This document shows, piece after piece, positions 1 through 7,747 of a stretch of 19,786 nt of DNA; position 1 is the first letter of the stretch; each line of letters begins with the position of its first letter. The position numbers and the translations under genes are program-made. Below the pieces are notes generated by a model. It saw only the letters and a program-made list of their open reading frames with translations, did no database searches and was not told the origin of the DNA. The stretch is from an uncultured Clostridia bacterium (GTDB lineage: Bacteria; Bacillota; Clostridia; TANB77; CAG-508): positions 1 through 19,786 of the forward strand of contig CAKPLT010000019.1 of the NCBI GenBank assembly GCA_934167755.1. The letters run 5' to 3'.

Positions 1-1035
1 GGATTTGCAAATAGAATATCATACACAAATTATACAGACGAATATCAATTAAAAGATGGTAAAATATTAGTTTTAGACAATAATGGAAAACTAAAAGTAA
101 TAAATACATTCTATGCAGTAAATCCATATCAAGATTTTGGTATAACAGAAAGAGCAAGACAAGATTATGAAGTAAATAAGAGAATATCAAATTTAAAGGT
201 AACATTATCAAATGGACAAATATTGATAAATGGAAATCCATATAAACAAAATCTTCCAACAGATACAAACGGATATTGGAACAATATGGAACTTCCAGCA
301 GAAAATCCATTACCATATGTAAAAGCTTTACCAGGACAAATAACAGCAGAGGTGGATAATGAAATTCTTCAAGGAGCAACATTAAATGTAGAATATACAA
401 TATCTATAAGAAATAATTCAGAAAAAGACTTTAAATACAAAGGAAACCAAGAATATTATTTCTATGGTAAAAATGGTAAAGAAGAAGCAAGTACAGTATT
501 AAGAAAAATAGTGGATTATATGGAAGATGGATTAGTATATGATGAACAGCAAAATGCAAATATGGGATGGACACAAGTAAAAGCAAGTGAATTATATAAC
601 TGGACAAAAGATTCAGATAATAACAGCAAACAATTAATATCAAAAGATGTAATGAATGCAGTAAAACAAGGATATGTAATAGCGATTACAGAGCAATTCT
701 ATCAAACTGGACAGACAATAGGAGCAGGAAAAGTAGGAACAATAAAAATATATGGAAACAAAGTAATATCAACATCAGAGAAGGGAACAAGTATTAAAAA
801 CCATGCAGAAATTATAGAAACAATGGGTATAAGATCAATAAAAGGTTCAACACCAGGAAACTATAATCCAAAAACACAAACTCCAAATGAACCAGATGAT
901 GATATGACATCATTAGTAATAACACCACCAACAGGTTTATTAGACAACAAAGTATTTATTATTACGACATCAATAGTAATATTAATAGTTTTAGCAGGGG
1001 GAGTATTTATCATTAAGAAAAAAGTTTTAGATTAA
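1..1035 (+). CDS. Surface-anchored protein, C-terminal part (5' end outside window)
   Basis: The frame is open from base 1 to the TAA at 1033-1035, so this is the last 344 residues of a longer protein; the TTG at 223 is internal and has no ribosome site. The visible part is rich in N, T, K and Y, with a stretch near 355-420 (GATLNVEYTISIRNNS) resembling the beta-rich repeat domains of Gram-positive surface proteins. After a P/N/D-rich linker comes ITPPTGLLDN, then a hydrophobic segment (FIITTSIVILIVLAGGVFII) and the basic tail KKKVLD. Sortase motif, membrane span and positive tail in that order are the established layout of a cell-wall sorting signal; TPPTG in place of LPXTG is inferred to be a variant motif. 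Adhesin or structural role is likely but not shown. Confidence 0.75.
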   Translation, partial: GFANRISYTNYTDEYQLKDGKILVLDNNGKLKVINTFYAVNPYQDFGITERARQDYEVNKRISNLKVTLSNGQILINGNPYKQNLPTDTNGYWNNMELPAENPLPYVKALPGQITAEVDNEILQGATLNVEYTISIRNNSEKDFKYKGNQEYYFYGKNGKEEASTVLRKIVDYMEDGLVYDEQQNANMGWTQVKASELYNWTKDSDNNSKQLISKDVMNAVKQGYVIAITEQFYQTGQTIGAGKVGTIKIYGNKVISTSEKGTSIKNHAEIIETMGIRSIKGSTPGNYNPKTQTPNEPDDDMTSLVITPPTGLLDNKVFIITTSIVILIVLAGGVFIIKKKVLD

Positions 1036-1041
1036 AATAAA

Positions 1042-1078
1042 AAAGGGAAATTATGTACCGGGTACAAAATTTCCCTTT
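1042..1078. terminator. Bidirectional terminator between surface protein and tetR
   Basis: An 11-base perfect stem (AAAGGGAAATT / AATTTCCCTTT) continues after one mismatch into TGTA/TACA with a CCGGG loop. A-rich sequence precedes it and CTTTTTT follows shortly after, so it can end transcription of both convergent genes. Confidence 0.85.
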
Positions 1079-1086
1079 GAACTTTT

Positions 1087-1692
1087 TTAAAAACTTAATA
1101 ATTTAACAATTGTTTCAATACAAATATCAGTCATCACACTATAATTAAGTTCGTGATGCTTATGATATACAATTTCATGACATAAATTATCTATTAAACC
1201 AATAGCAATATGAGACTTTTCCATTAAATTTTTACTATCAAAACCATTTTCAACTAATAAATTATAGATTTTCTCAGTCATTTCAATTTCTATTTTATGA
1301 AAATAAAATGCAACATCTTTATCAGAATGAGCCATAGCCATAATTTCTTCATGAGCAGATTGAGATAGTTTATGATTTTGAATAAAATTATCAATCATTT
1401 TTCTAACAATTTCATTCAAATTGTTTTTATTAAAATCTTTTAATGGTATATCAAGCATTGGAAAAAATATATTATCAGCAAATTTTTTCAATGCTTCAAT
1501 AAAAATATCATGTTTATCTTTAAAATATTGATATATAATTCCTGTTGAAACACCGGCATTTTTTGCGATTTCAGCAGTATTTGTGTTATAATATCCTTTT
1601 TCGCAAATTAATTCAAAACCAGATTCAATAATTTTTTCTTTTTTTTCTATGGATCTTTTTTGTATAGGTTTTCTTATTTCATATTCATTCAT
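1087..1692 (-). CDS. TetR/AcrR family transcriptional regulator
   Basis: A 201-residue protein, the usual TetR length. Residues about 15-65 form the N-terminal DNA-binding domain: a first helix (KEKIIESGFELICEKG), then the helix-turn-helix TAEIAKNAGVSTGIIYQYFK followed by DKHDIFIEAL, which is the classic TetR signature. The remaining all-helical part is the variable ligand-binding and dimer domain. The ATG is supported by GAGGAGG (complement of 1704-1710). It is divergent from an ABC transporter operon, and inverted repeats lie around both promoters in the gap, so it probably represses itself and the transporter and is released by a substrate of that transporter. The ligand cannot be read from sequence. 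Confidence 0.92.
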   Translation of the reverse strand: MNEYEIRKPIQKRSIEKKEKIIESGFELICEKGYYNTNTAEIAKNAGVSTGIIYQYFKDKHDIFIEALKKFADNIFFPMLDIPLKDFNKNNLNEIVRKMIDNFIQNHKLSQSAHEEIMAMAHSDKDVAFYFHKIEIEMTEKIYNLLVENGFDSKNLMEKSHIAIGLIDNLCHEIVYHKHHELNYSVMTDICIETIVKLLSF

Positions 1693-1716
1693 AAAAATTA
1701 ATGCCTCCTCAATGTA

Positions 1717-1759
1717 AACATATTATACATTCGAAAAAAATGCTTGTCAATAATATGTT
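1717..1759. promoter_or_regulatory. Inverted repeat flanking the tetR promoter, candidate operator
   Basis: AACATATTA (1717-1725) and TAATATGTT (1751-1759) are perfect 9-base inverted arms 25 bases apart. The left arm overlaps the -10 box and the right arm abuts the -35 box of the minus-strand tetR promoter, a suitable site for autoregulation. Confidence 0.5.
1722..1750 (-). promoter_or_regulatory. tetR promoter, TTGACA-17-TATAAT
   Basis: On the minus strand TTGACA (1750-1745) and TATAAT (1727-1722) are separated by exactly 17 bases, a full consensus housekeeping promoter about 30 bases before the tetR start. Confidence 0.85.
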
Positions 1760-1813
1760 ATGGTGTAATTATTTTGCTTAATAATGTTAGTTGAAATCCT
1801 TATCATATAGTGA

Positions 1814-1835
1814 AATATGAAAAAAAGTTCATATT
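1814..1835. promoter_or_regulatory. Inverted repeat just upstream of the ABC promoter
   Basis: AATATGAA and TTCATATT form perfect 8-base arms with a 6-base A-rich spacer, ending 3 bases before the -35 box of the transporter promoter. Candidate site for the divergent TetR protein. Confidence 0.5.
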
Positions 1836-1838
1836 ATA

Positions 1839-1867
1839 TTGACTTTATATAAATTGAAATATATAAT
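1839..1867 (+). promoter_or_regulatory. ABC operon promoter, TTGACT-17-TATAAT
   Basis: TTGACT at 1839-1844 and TATAAT at 1862-1867 with a 17-base spacer. Inverted repeats lie on both sides of this promoter. Confidence 0.85.
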
Positions 1868-1875
1868 TTAGTAAA

Positions 1876-1895
1876 ATGTGAAATAAATTTCATAT
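1876..1895. promoter_or_regulatory. 20-base palindrome at the ABC operon transcription start
   Basis: The sequence is a near-perfect palindrome built on TGAAATAAATTTCA with matching ends, lying about 8 bases after the -10 box, over or just after the expected start of transcription. A repressor bound here would block the operon. Its TGAAAT arms resemble the ATATGAA arms of the upstream repeat. Confidence 0.5.
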
Positions 1896-1913
1896 AAAAT
1901 AAAAGGAGGAAAT

Positions 1914-2624
1914 ATGAAAAAGATAGTAGAACTAAAAAATGTAAGTAAAATTTACAACACAGGAGAAAAAGAATTTAAAGCACTAGACAATATTGATTTA
2001 TCAATAAACAAAGGAGAATTTGTTGTAGTTCTTGGACCATCAGGAGCAGGAAAATCAACATTATTAAATTTAATTGGAGGAATGGATACTCCAACAAAAG
2101 GTAGTATTGAAATTGATGGAGAAGATATTTCAAAATACAATGAAAATGAATTAAGTGAATATAGGGCGGAAAATATAGGATTCATTTTTCAATTTTATAA
2201 TATATTGCCAACATTAACAGTATTAGAAAATGTAGAATTAATCAAAGATGTTGTAAAAAACGGAAATGATAGCAAAGAAGCTATTAAAGCAGTTGGGCTA
2301 GAAGAACATATGAATAAATTTCCAAATCAATTATCTGGAGGAGAACAACAAAGAGTTTCAATAGCAAGAGCTATTGCTAAAAATCCTAAATTATTATTAT
2401 GTGATGAACCAACAGGTGCATTAGATTCAAAAACAGGAGTTGAAGTTCTAAAATTACTAAAAAAACAATGTGATGGAAACAATGGAGCAAATACTGTAAT
2501 TATTGTAACACACAATAGTTTATTTGCAGAAATTGCAGACACAGTAATAAGAGTAAAAAACGGGAAAATAGAGAGTGTAACACCAAATGAAAATCCTAAA
2601 AAGATTGATGAGGTGAAATGGTAA
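1914..2624 (+). CDS. ABC transporter ATP-binding protein (MacB/LolD type)
   Basis: A 236-residue ATPase with all nucleotide-binding motifs: Walker A GPSGAGKST (41-49), signature LSGGEQQR (140-147), Walker B LLLCDEPTGALD (about 160-171) and the switch histidine in VTHN (H200). The LSGGEQQRVSIARA and DEPTGALD wording is typical of the MacB/LolD/FtsE-like group that pairs with FtsX-type permeases and works by mechanotransmission rather than ordinary import. The next gene is such a permease, starting 1 base after this stop, so the two form one complex. AAAAGGAGGA precedes the ATG. Expression is probably under the divergent TetR protein. The substrate is unknown; antimicrobial peptide or lipid-linked export is a family-level guess. 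Confidence 0.95.
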   Translation: MKKIVELKNVSKIYNTGEKEFKALDNIDLSINKGEFVVVLGPSGAGKSTLLNLIGGMDTPTKGSIEIDGEDISKYNENELSEYRAENIGFIFQFYNILPTLTVLENVELIKDVVKNGNDSKEAIKAVGLEEHMNKFPNQLSGGEQQRVSIARAIAKNPKLLLCDEPTGALDSKTGVEVLKLLKKQCDGNNGANTVIIVTHNSLFAEIADTVIRVKNGKIESVTPNENPKKIDEVKW

Positions 2625-2625
2625 T

Positions 2626-4995
2626 ATGCTAAGAAAAAAGATGATTCGTGATATAAAACAAAATTTATCACAATTTATTACAATATTTTTAATGGTTTTT
2701 ATTGGAGTTATGGCTTATAGTGGAATAGAAAGTTATATGGAGGGAATGAAACAAACAGCAAATAATTTCTATACACAAAATAATCTACAAGACTTGAATG
2801 TAATGGGAGCATTATCAAAAGAAAATATAGACACAATAAAACAAATAGATAATGTAAAAAATGCAGAAGGAAAACTAAATGTAAGTACAGTTTTAGATGA
2901 TAATAATGATATTACATTATCAATGAATTTTATAGAATCAAATGAGATATCAAAATTTTATATAGTTGAAGGTAAAGTGTTTGATGCAAATACAAAAGGT
3001 GTATGGTTAGACAACTTTTTTGCACAAGAAAACAACTTAAAAATTGGAGATACATTAAAAATTAAATATGATGGATATGTTTTTGAAGAAGAAGTAGTAG
3101 GCTTTATAAATGTTCCAGATCATCTTTATGATGTAAAAGATGAATCTCAATTATATCCAGACCACAAATCATTTGGATTTGCATATGCATCTACTAAAGA
3201 ATTAGAAGAATATATTAAAAACAAAGTAATGAAAGAAATGAACATTACAGATACAGAGCTATTTGAGCAATATGTTACAGATTTTGATTATACAGATTAT
3301 TTAAAATATAATTACATAATGGTAGATGTAGAGAACAAAGATAAAACAAATGATGTAAAAAATGATATAGAAGAAAAGATAGAAAATGCAGTAATAATAA
3401 ATATAGAAGATACAGCATCTTATGCACAGTACCAAGGAGAGATTGAAGAAGGAGAAACATATATAGGAGTATTTTCAGGACTATTTTTATTTATAGCATT
3501 ACTATCAGTTGTTACAACAATGACAAGAGTAGTAACAAAACAAAGAGTACAAATAGGTACATTAAAAGCATTAGGATTTAAGAAAAATAAAATCATATTA
3601 CATTATATAAGTTATGGATTTTGGATTTCATTAGTTGCATCAATGTTTGGCTTATTAGCTGGTAGATATTTTATTGGAAATGTATTTATTGGAATCGAAA
3701 TGAGCTTTTTTGAAATACCAAATGGAGTGCCAATAATCAAAAATGATTCATATATTGTTGCACTTCTTGTTACACTATGTGTTTCATTTGTTACATATTT
3801 AGCAACAAGAAAAATATTAAAAGAAAAAACAGCAGAAACTCTAAGAAATGAAATTCCAAAAGTAAAAAATAATTCTTTAAATATTACAACAGTTGGAATA
3901 TTCAAAAAAATGAGTTTTAATACAAAATGGAATATAAGAGATATGTTCAGAAACAAAGCAAGAACGATCACTGGAATTGTTGGTGTTACAGCATGTGCTA
4001 TGTTGATTGTTTGTAGTTTAGGAATGTTAAATAGTATGAATTACTTTATTGACTTACAATTTAATAGAATATTCAATTTTGATTATAAATTAAGTCTAAA
4101 ATCCAATATTAGTAGTGATGAACTTAAAGATTTAACTGAAAAATATGGTGATAACACATCTGAAAGTTTGTATATAGAAATAAAAGATAAAGATGGAAAT
4201 AGAGAATCAAATAACATTTTTGTTACAGACAGTAAAGATTATGTTAGATTTGTAGATAATAAAGACAAATTTATAAAATTAGACAATGATGATGGAATAT
4301 ATGTTACATATAAATTAGCAAAAACAAATGGATATAAAATAGGTGATGAAATAACATGGCATATTTCAGGAGATAACACTTATCATACATCTAAAGTAGT
4401 TGGATTTAATAAAGACCCACAAAATCAAAATGTAACAGTAACAAGAAAATACTTAGAAAGTTTAGGAATTGAATATAAACCAGATTCATTATATACAAAT
4501 GAAGATTTAAGCAATACAAAAGAAATTACAAATGTAGAAGTAATATCAAATATAGATGAACTAAAAGAAGGAATGGCTGGAATGCTTCAAACAATGAAAA
4601 CAATGATAATACTTATTATTGTTATAGCTGTAATTCTTGGAGTTGTAATAATCTATAATTTAGGAATATTATCTTATACAGAAAAACAATATCAATTTGC
4701 AACATTAAAAGTATTAGGATTTAAAAATAAGCAAATTAAAAAGATATTTATAAAACAAAATAATATTATTGCAATTATATCAATAATATTAGGACTTCCA
4801 GCAGGATTTTATTTAACAGATTGGCTATTTAAAACAGCAATAGAAGAAAGCTATGATTTTGGAGCACATATAAATATTGAAACATATGTAATTGCAGCAA
4901 TAGGAACATTTTTAATATCATATTTAGTTTCAAAATTACTTGCAAAAAAAATAAAGAAAATTGATATGGTAACAAGTTTAAAAGGAAATGAATAA
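2626..4995 (+). CDS. FtsX-type ABC transporter permease, two FtsX domains
   Basis: A 789-residue membrane protein with a duplicated plan. The first half has a span at about 14-34, a large extracellular domain (about 35-278), then three spans (about 279-304, 326-348, 375-393). The second half repeats this: a span at about 445-471, an extracellular domain (about 475-650), then three spans (about 656-683, 712-734, 753-771). The phrases IGTLKALGFKKNKI and FATLKVLGFKNKQI before the second span of each set are the conserved FtsX coupling region that contacts the ATPase. GAGGTG lies 10 bases before the ATG, and the ATPase stop is 1 base upstream. It forms the membrane part of the MacB-like transporter. 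No separate substrate-binding or membrane-fusion partner is seen nearby. Confidence 0.93.
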   Translation: MLRKKMIRDIKQNLSQFITIFLMVFIGVMAYSGIESYMEGMKQTANNFYTQNNLQDLNVMGALSKENIDTIKQIDNVKNAEGKLNVSTVLDDNNDITLSMNFIESNEISKFYIVEGKVFDANTKGVWLDNFFAQENNLKIGDTLKIKYDGYVFEEEVVGFINVPDHLYDVKDESQLYPDHKSFGFAYASTKELEEYIKNKVMKEMNITDTELFEQYVTDFDYTDYLKYNYIMVDVENKDKTNDVKNDIEEKIENAVIINIEDTASYAQYQGEIEEGETYIGVFSGLFLFIALLSVVTTMTRVVTKQRVQIGTLKALGFKKNKIILHYISYGFWISLVASMFGLLAGRYFIGNVFIGIEMSFFEIPNGVPIIKNDSYIVALLVTLCVSFVTYLATRKILKEKTAETLRNEIPKVKNNSLNITTVGIFKKMSFNTKWNIRDMFRNKARTITGIVGVTACAMLIVCSLGMLNSMNYFIDLQFNRIFNFDYKLSLKSNISSDELKDLTEKYGDNTSESLYIEIKDKDGNRESNNIFVTDSKDYVRFVDNKDKFIKLDNDDGIYVTYKLAKTNGYKIGDEITWHISGDNTYHTSKVVGFNKDPQNQNVTVTRKYLESLGIEYKPDSLYTNEDLSNTKEITNVEVISNIDELKEGMAGMLQTMKTMIILIIVIAVILGVVIIYNLGILSYTEKQYQFATLKVLGFKNKQIKKIFIKQNNIIAIISIILGLPAGFYLTDWLFKTAIEESYDFGAHINIETYVIAAIGTFLISYLVSKLLAKKIKKIDMVTSLKGNE

Positions 4996-6687
4996 ATGGG
5001 AAAAATCGTATTATTAGATGATTTAACAATTAATCAAATAGCAGCAGGAGAGGTTATAGAAAGACCTGCAAATGTAGTAAAAGAATTAGTTGAAAATTCA
5101 ATTGATGCAGGTGCAAATAAAATAATAATAGAAATAAAAAATGGTGGAAAAACATTTATAAAAATTACAGACAATGGATGTGGAATTGCAAAAGATGATA
5201 TGACAATTTCTATCGAAAGACATGCAACAAGTAAAATAAGGCAAGTGGAAGATTTAGAAAAAACATATACAATGGGGTTCAGAGGAGAAGCTTTAGCGAG
5301 TATAAGTTCAATATCTAAATTAACAATTATATCAAAAATTAAAGAAGATTTAATAGGAAATAAAATTATATCAAATGCAGGTGAAATAACAGAAATAGAA
5401 CAATGTGCTTCACAAACAGGTACACAAATTATAGTAGAAGATTTGTTTTATAATACACCTGTTAGATACAAATTTTTAAAGCAAGATGCTACTGAAAGTA
5501 AATATATAAAAAATTGGGTAGAAAAGGTAGCTCTTGCTAACCCTAATATTTCTTTAAAATTAATTATAGATAATAAAACAAAATTCTTTTCAAATGGAAA
5601 TTTATTTGATATTATTTATTCAATATATGGCAAAGAAATTAAAGAAAATTTGATTAAGGTAGATTATGAAAGCAAAAAAATAAAAATAACAGGTGTAATT
5701 GGAAATACCTTAATAGCAAGAGAAAATAGAAAAGACCAAATTTTATTTTTAAATAAGAGAAATATAAAAGATAATGCAATATCAAATAGTGCAGACCAAG
5801 CATTTAAAGGGGCAACAGGAATAGGAAAATATGGATTTTTTATTTTAAATATTGATATGCCTGCCAATTTTTATGATGTAAATGTTCATCCTACAAAAAC
5901 AGAAGTAAGATTTAAAAATGAAGATGAAATTTGTAAAAACATATATTATGCAATAAAAAATGCAATGTTAAAAGCAGAGTTTTTAGGAAATGATGAAAAT
6001 TCGAATGAAAATAAAGAATATATAAAAAATGAGTATGAATTTTTAACTGATGAAGTATCTTTAAAAAATACTAAAAATATAGAATTAAGAAAAAGAGAAA
6101 ATTCAAGAAAAATAGAGTATAAGTATATAGGAATATTATTTAGAACATTTATAATAATTGAGATTGAAAATGAAATTTTTTTAATAGATCAACATGCAGC
6201 ACATGAGAGAGTTTTGTATGAACAAATAAAAGAAAATTATAAGAATCATATTCAATCAAATAGTCAATTAATGTTGATACCAGAAGTAGTGACTTTAACA
6301 AATAGAGAAATGGAATTTGTAAAAAATAATATAAATTTATTTGTAGATATTGGATTTGTAATAGAGATGTTTGGAGAGAATACTATTAAAATTAATGGGA
6401 TTCCAGATTTAGAATATAGGTCAAAAACAAAAAATATTTTTTTAGATGTTTTAGATGAGGTTATTTCAGATGGAAGAACTCAAATAAAAGATGTTGAAGA
6501 AAGGTTTATTGCAACAGTGGCTTGTAAAGCTGCAGTTAAAGCTAATATGGATTTAATAAGACAAGAAGTTGATGAGTTGATTAATAATTTGTTGAACTTA
6601 AATAATCCATATACTTGTCCTCATGGAAGACCTACAACAATTAAGATTAGCCATGATTTTATTGAGAAAGGAATAAAAGTAAAATGA
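4996..6687 (+). CDS. mutL: DNA mismatch repair endonuclease MutL
   Basis: A 563-residue MutL. The N-terminal GHKL ATPase motifs are clear: NQIAAGEVIERP (13-24), KELVENSIDAG with the catalytic glutamate at about E30, ITDNGCGI (about 55-62) and GFRGEAL (about 94-100). The NVHPTKTEVRF motif lies near 295-305. The C-terminal domain has the nicking site DQHAAHERVLYE (D398, H400, E404, E409), the ACKAAVKA motif and CPHGRPT (C541, H543), so it is the endonuclease form used by bacteria lacking MutH. The ATG directly follows the permease stop, with AAAGGA just upstream, and the 3' end overlaps the next gene, so it appears to be co-transcribed with the transporter. No mutS is present in the window, whereas mutS-mutL is the usual neighbourhood in Firmicutes. 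Confidence 0.97.
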   Translation: MGKIVLLDDLTINQIAAGEVIERPANVVKELVENSIDAGANKIIIEIKNGGKTFIKITDNGCGIAKDDMTISIERHATSKIRQVEDLEKTYTMGFRGEALASISSISKLTIISKIKEDLIGNKIISNAGEITEIEQCASQTGTQIIVEDLFYNTPVRYKFLKQDATESKYIKNWVEKVALANPNISLKLIIDNKTKFFSNGNLFDIIYSIYGKEIKENLIKVDYESKKIKITGVIGNTLIARENRKDQILFLNKRNIKDNAISNSADQAFKGATGIGKYGFFILNIDMPANFYDVNVHPTKTEVRFKNEDEICKNIYYAIKNAMLKAEFLGNDENSNENKEYIKNEYEFLTDEVSLKNTKNIELRKRENSRKIEYKYIGILFRTFIIIEIENEIFLIDQHAAHERVLYEQIKENYKNHIQSNSQLMLIPEVVTLTNREMEFVKNNINLFVDIGFVIEMFGENTIKINGIPDLEYRSKTKNIFLDVLDEVISDGRTQIKDVEERFIATVACKAAVKANMDLIRQEVDELINNLLNLNNPYTCPHGRPTTIKISHDFIEKGIKVK

Positions 6688-7460
6688 ATGTTTTTACAGG
6701 ATTATTAATACCATTTTTAGGAACAACACTAGGTAGTGCAACAGTATTTTTAATGAAAAATGAATTAAATAAAAAAGTTGAAAAAATATTATTAGGTTTT
6801 GCAGCAGGTGTAATGATTGCAGCATCTGTATGGTCACTGCTAATACCATCAATAAATATGGCAAGAGAACAGGGAATTCCAGCTTGGATCCCATCTGCAA
6901 CAGGATTTTTATTTGGCATTGTTTTTTTACTAGTTTTAGATAGTGTAATACCACATTTACATTTAGAGAGCACTAAGCCAGAAGGAATTAAAACTAAATT
7001 AAAGAAAACAACTATGATGATATTTGCAGTAACACTTCATAATATTCCAGAAGGGATGGCTGTTGGTGTATCTTTTACAGGAGCTTTAATTGGAAATGCG
7101 GGAATAACAATGGCAGGTGCATTTGCATTAGCTTTTGGAATTGCAATTCAAAATTTTCCAGAAGGTGCAATAATTTCTATGCCTTTAAAGGCAGAAGGAA
7201 TGTCAAAAGGAAAAGCATTTTTTTATGGTACACTATCTGGAGTTGTAGAGCCAATAGGTGCTACAATGACAATATTATTGACTAATGCAGTCGTTCCAAT
7301 TTTGCCATATTTACTTTCTTTTGCAGCTGGTGCGATGATATATGTTGTTGTTGAAGAGTTGATTCCTGAGTCCCAGGCTGGAGAGCATTCTAATATTGGA
7401 ACTGTTGGTGTTGCTATTGGTTTTGTGATTATGATGATTTTAGATGTGGCGCTAGGATAG
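6684..7460 (+). CDS. ZIP family divalent metal transporter (GufA-like)
   Basis: A 258-residue hydrophobic protein with about eight predicted spans. The two signature metal-site helices are present: HNIPEGMAVG (H119-G128) in span 4 and QNFPEGA (Q156-A162) in span 5, the pattern of bacterial ZIP/GufA proteins that move zinc, iron or manganese into the cytoplasm. The loop before span 4 has one HLHLES cluster, shorter than the histidine-rich loops of many ZIPs. The ATG shares an ATGA overlap with the mutL stop, with AAAGGA upstream, so translation is coupled to mutL. It is the last gene of the operon; a terminator follows 40 bases later. Metal specificity cannot be read from the sequence. Confidence 0.93.
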   Translation: MNVFTGLLIPFLGTTLGSATVFLMKNELNKKVEKILLGFAAGVMIAASVWSLLIPSINMAREQGIPAWIPSATGFLFGIVFLLVLDSVIPHLHLESTKPEGIKTKLKKTTMMIFAVTLHNIPEGMAVGVSFTGALIGNAGITMAGAFALAFGIAIQNFPEGAIISMPLKAEGMSKGKAFFYGTLSGVVEPIGATMTILLTNAVVPILPYLLSFAAGAMIYVVVEELIPESQAGEHSNIGTVGVAIGFVIMMILDVALG

Positions 7461-7499
7461 AATAACAAATTGCAGAAAGAAGATTAGAAATAACTTGTG

Positions 7500-7532
7500 C
7501 AAGGGTGTACAGCAATAACACTCTTGTTTTTT
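7500..7532 (+). terminator. Terminator of the ABC-mutL-ZIP operon
   Basis: CAAGGGTGT and ACACTCTTG form a 9-base stem with one G-U pair and a 9-base loop, followed by six T residues. Confidence 0.85.
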
Positions 7533-7537
7533 GGTAA

Positions 7538-7648
7538 AAGAAAAGAACCAAATGCTACCACACATTTAGTTCCTTTGATTACTCTATGAATAATGCTTTT
7601 GTTATGTAATTAAGCTAAATATAGTATATATCAAATTATTTTTAAATA
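7538..7648 (-). ncRNA. Decayed or orphan copy of the antisense (antitoxin) RNA gene
   Basis: This minus-strand segment matches the antitoxin RNA gene at 16347-16469 in order. It has a 10-base terminator stem (7545-7554 with 7563-7572) that is fully paired, through a U-G pair, only as minus-strand RNA; a diverged version of the start-codon repeat (ACATTT.AGTTC at 7562-7572); the 19-base identity TTAAGCTAAATATAGTATA (7610-7628, also 16414-16432); and TCAAATTATTTTTAAATA (7631-7648), 16 of 18 identical to 16452-16469. The -10 TATACT is kept, but the -35-like TTGATA directly abuts it because the 17-base spacer present in the other copy is absent. It is therefore probably not transcribed from this promoter. 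No toxin reading frame is visible next to it. Confidence 0.5.
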
Positions 7649-7668
7649 CATATCGATATTTGGTAACA

Positions 7669-7697
7669 TTGACTTTATTGTAAAAATTCGTTATAAT
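7669..7697 (+). promoter_or_regulatory. Promoter of the MYG1-like gene, TTGACT-17-TATAAT
   Basis: TTGACT (7669-7674) and TATAAT (7692-7697) are 17 bases apart, about 50 bases before the start codon. GGCAGGAGG gives the ribosome site. Confidence 0.85.
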
Positions 7698-7747
7698 ACA
7701 GTTATGTAAATAATAAAATAAAGCCTAAAGGCAGGAGGAAAAACATT

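Noticed and set aside
223..225. TTG as start of the first gene
   Set aside because: The frame is open to base 1 and there is no ribosome site before 223, so the gene begins upstream of the window.
2327..2671. Long reading frames antisense to the ABC, ATPase and helicase genes
   Set aside because: They mirror well-supported genes on the other strand, have no ribosome sites, and arise from AT-rich codon bias.
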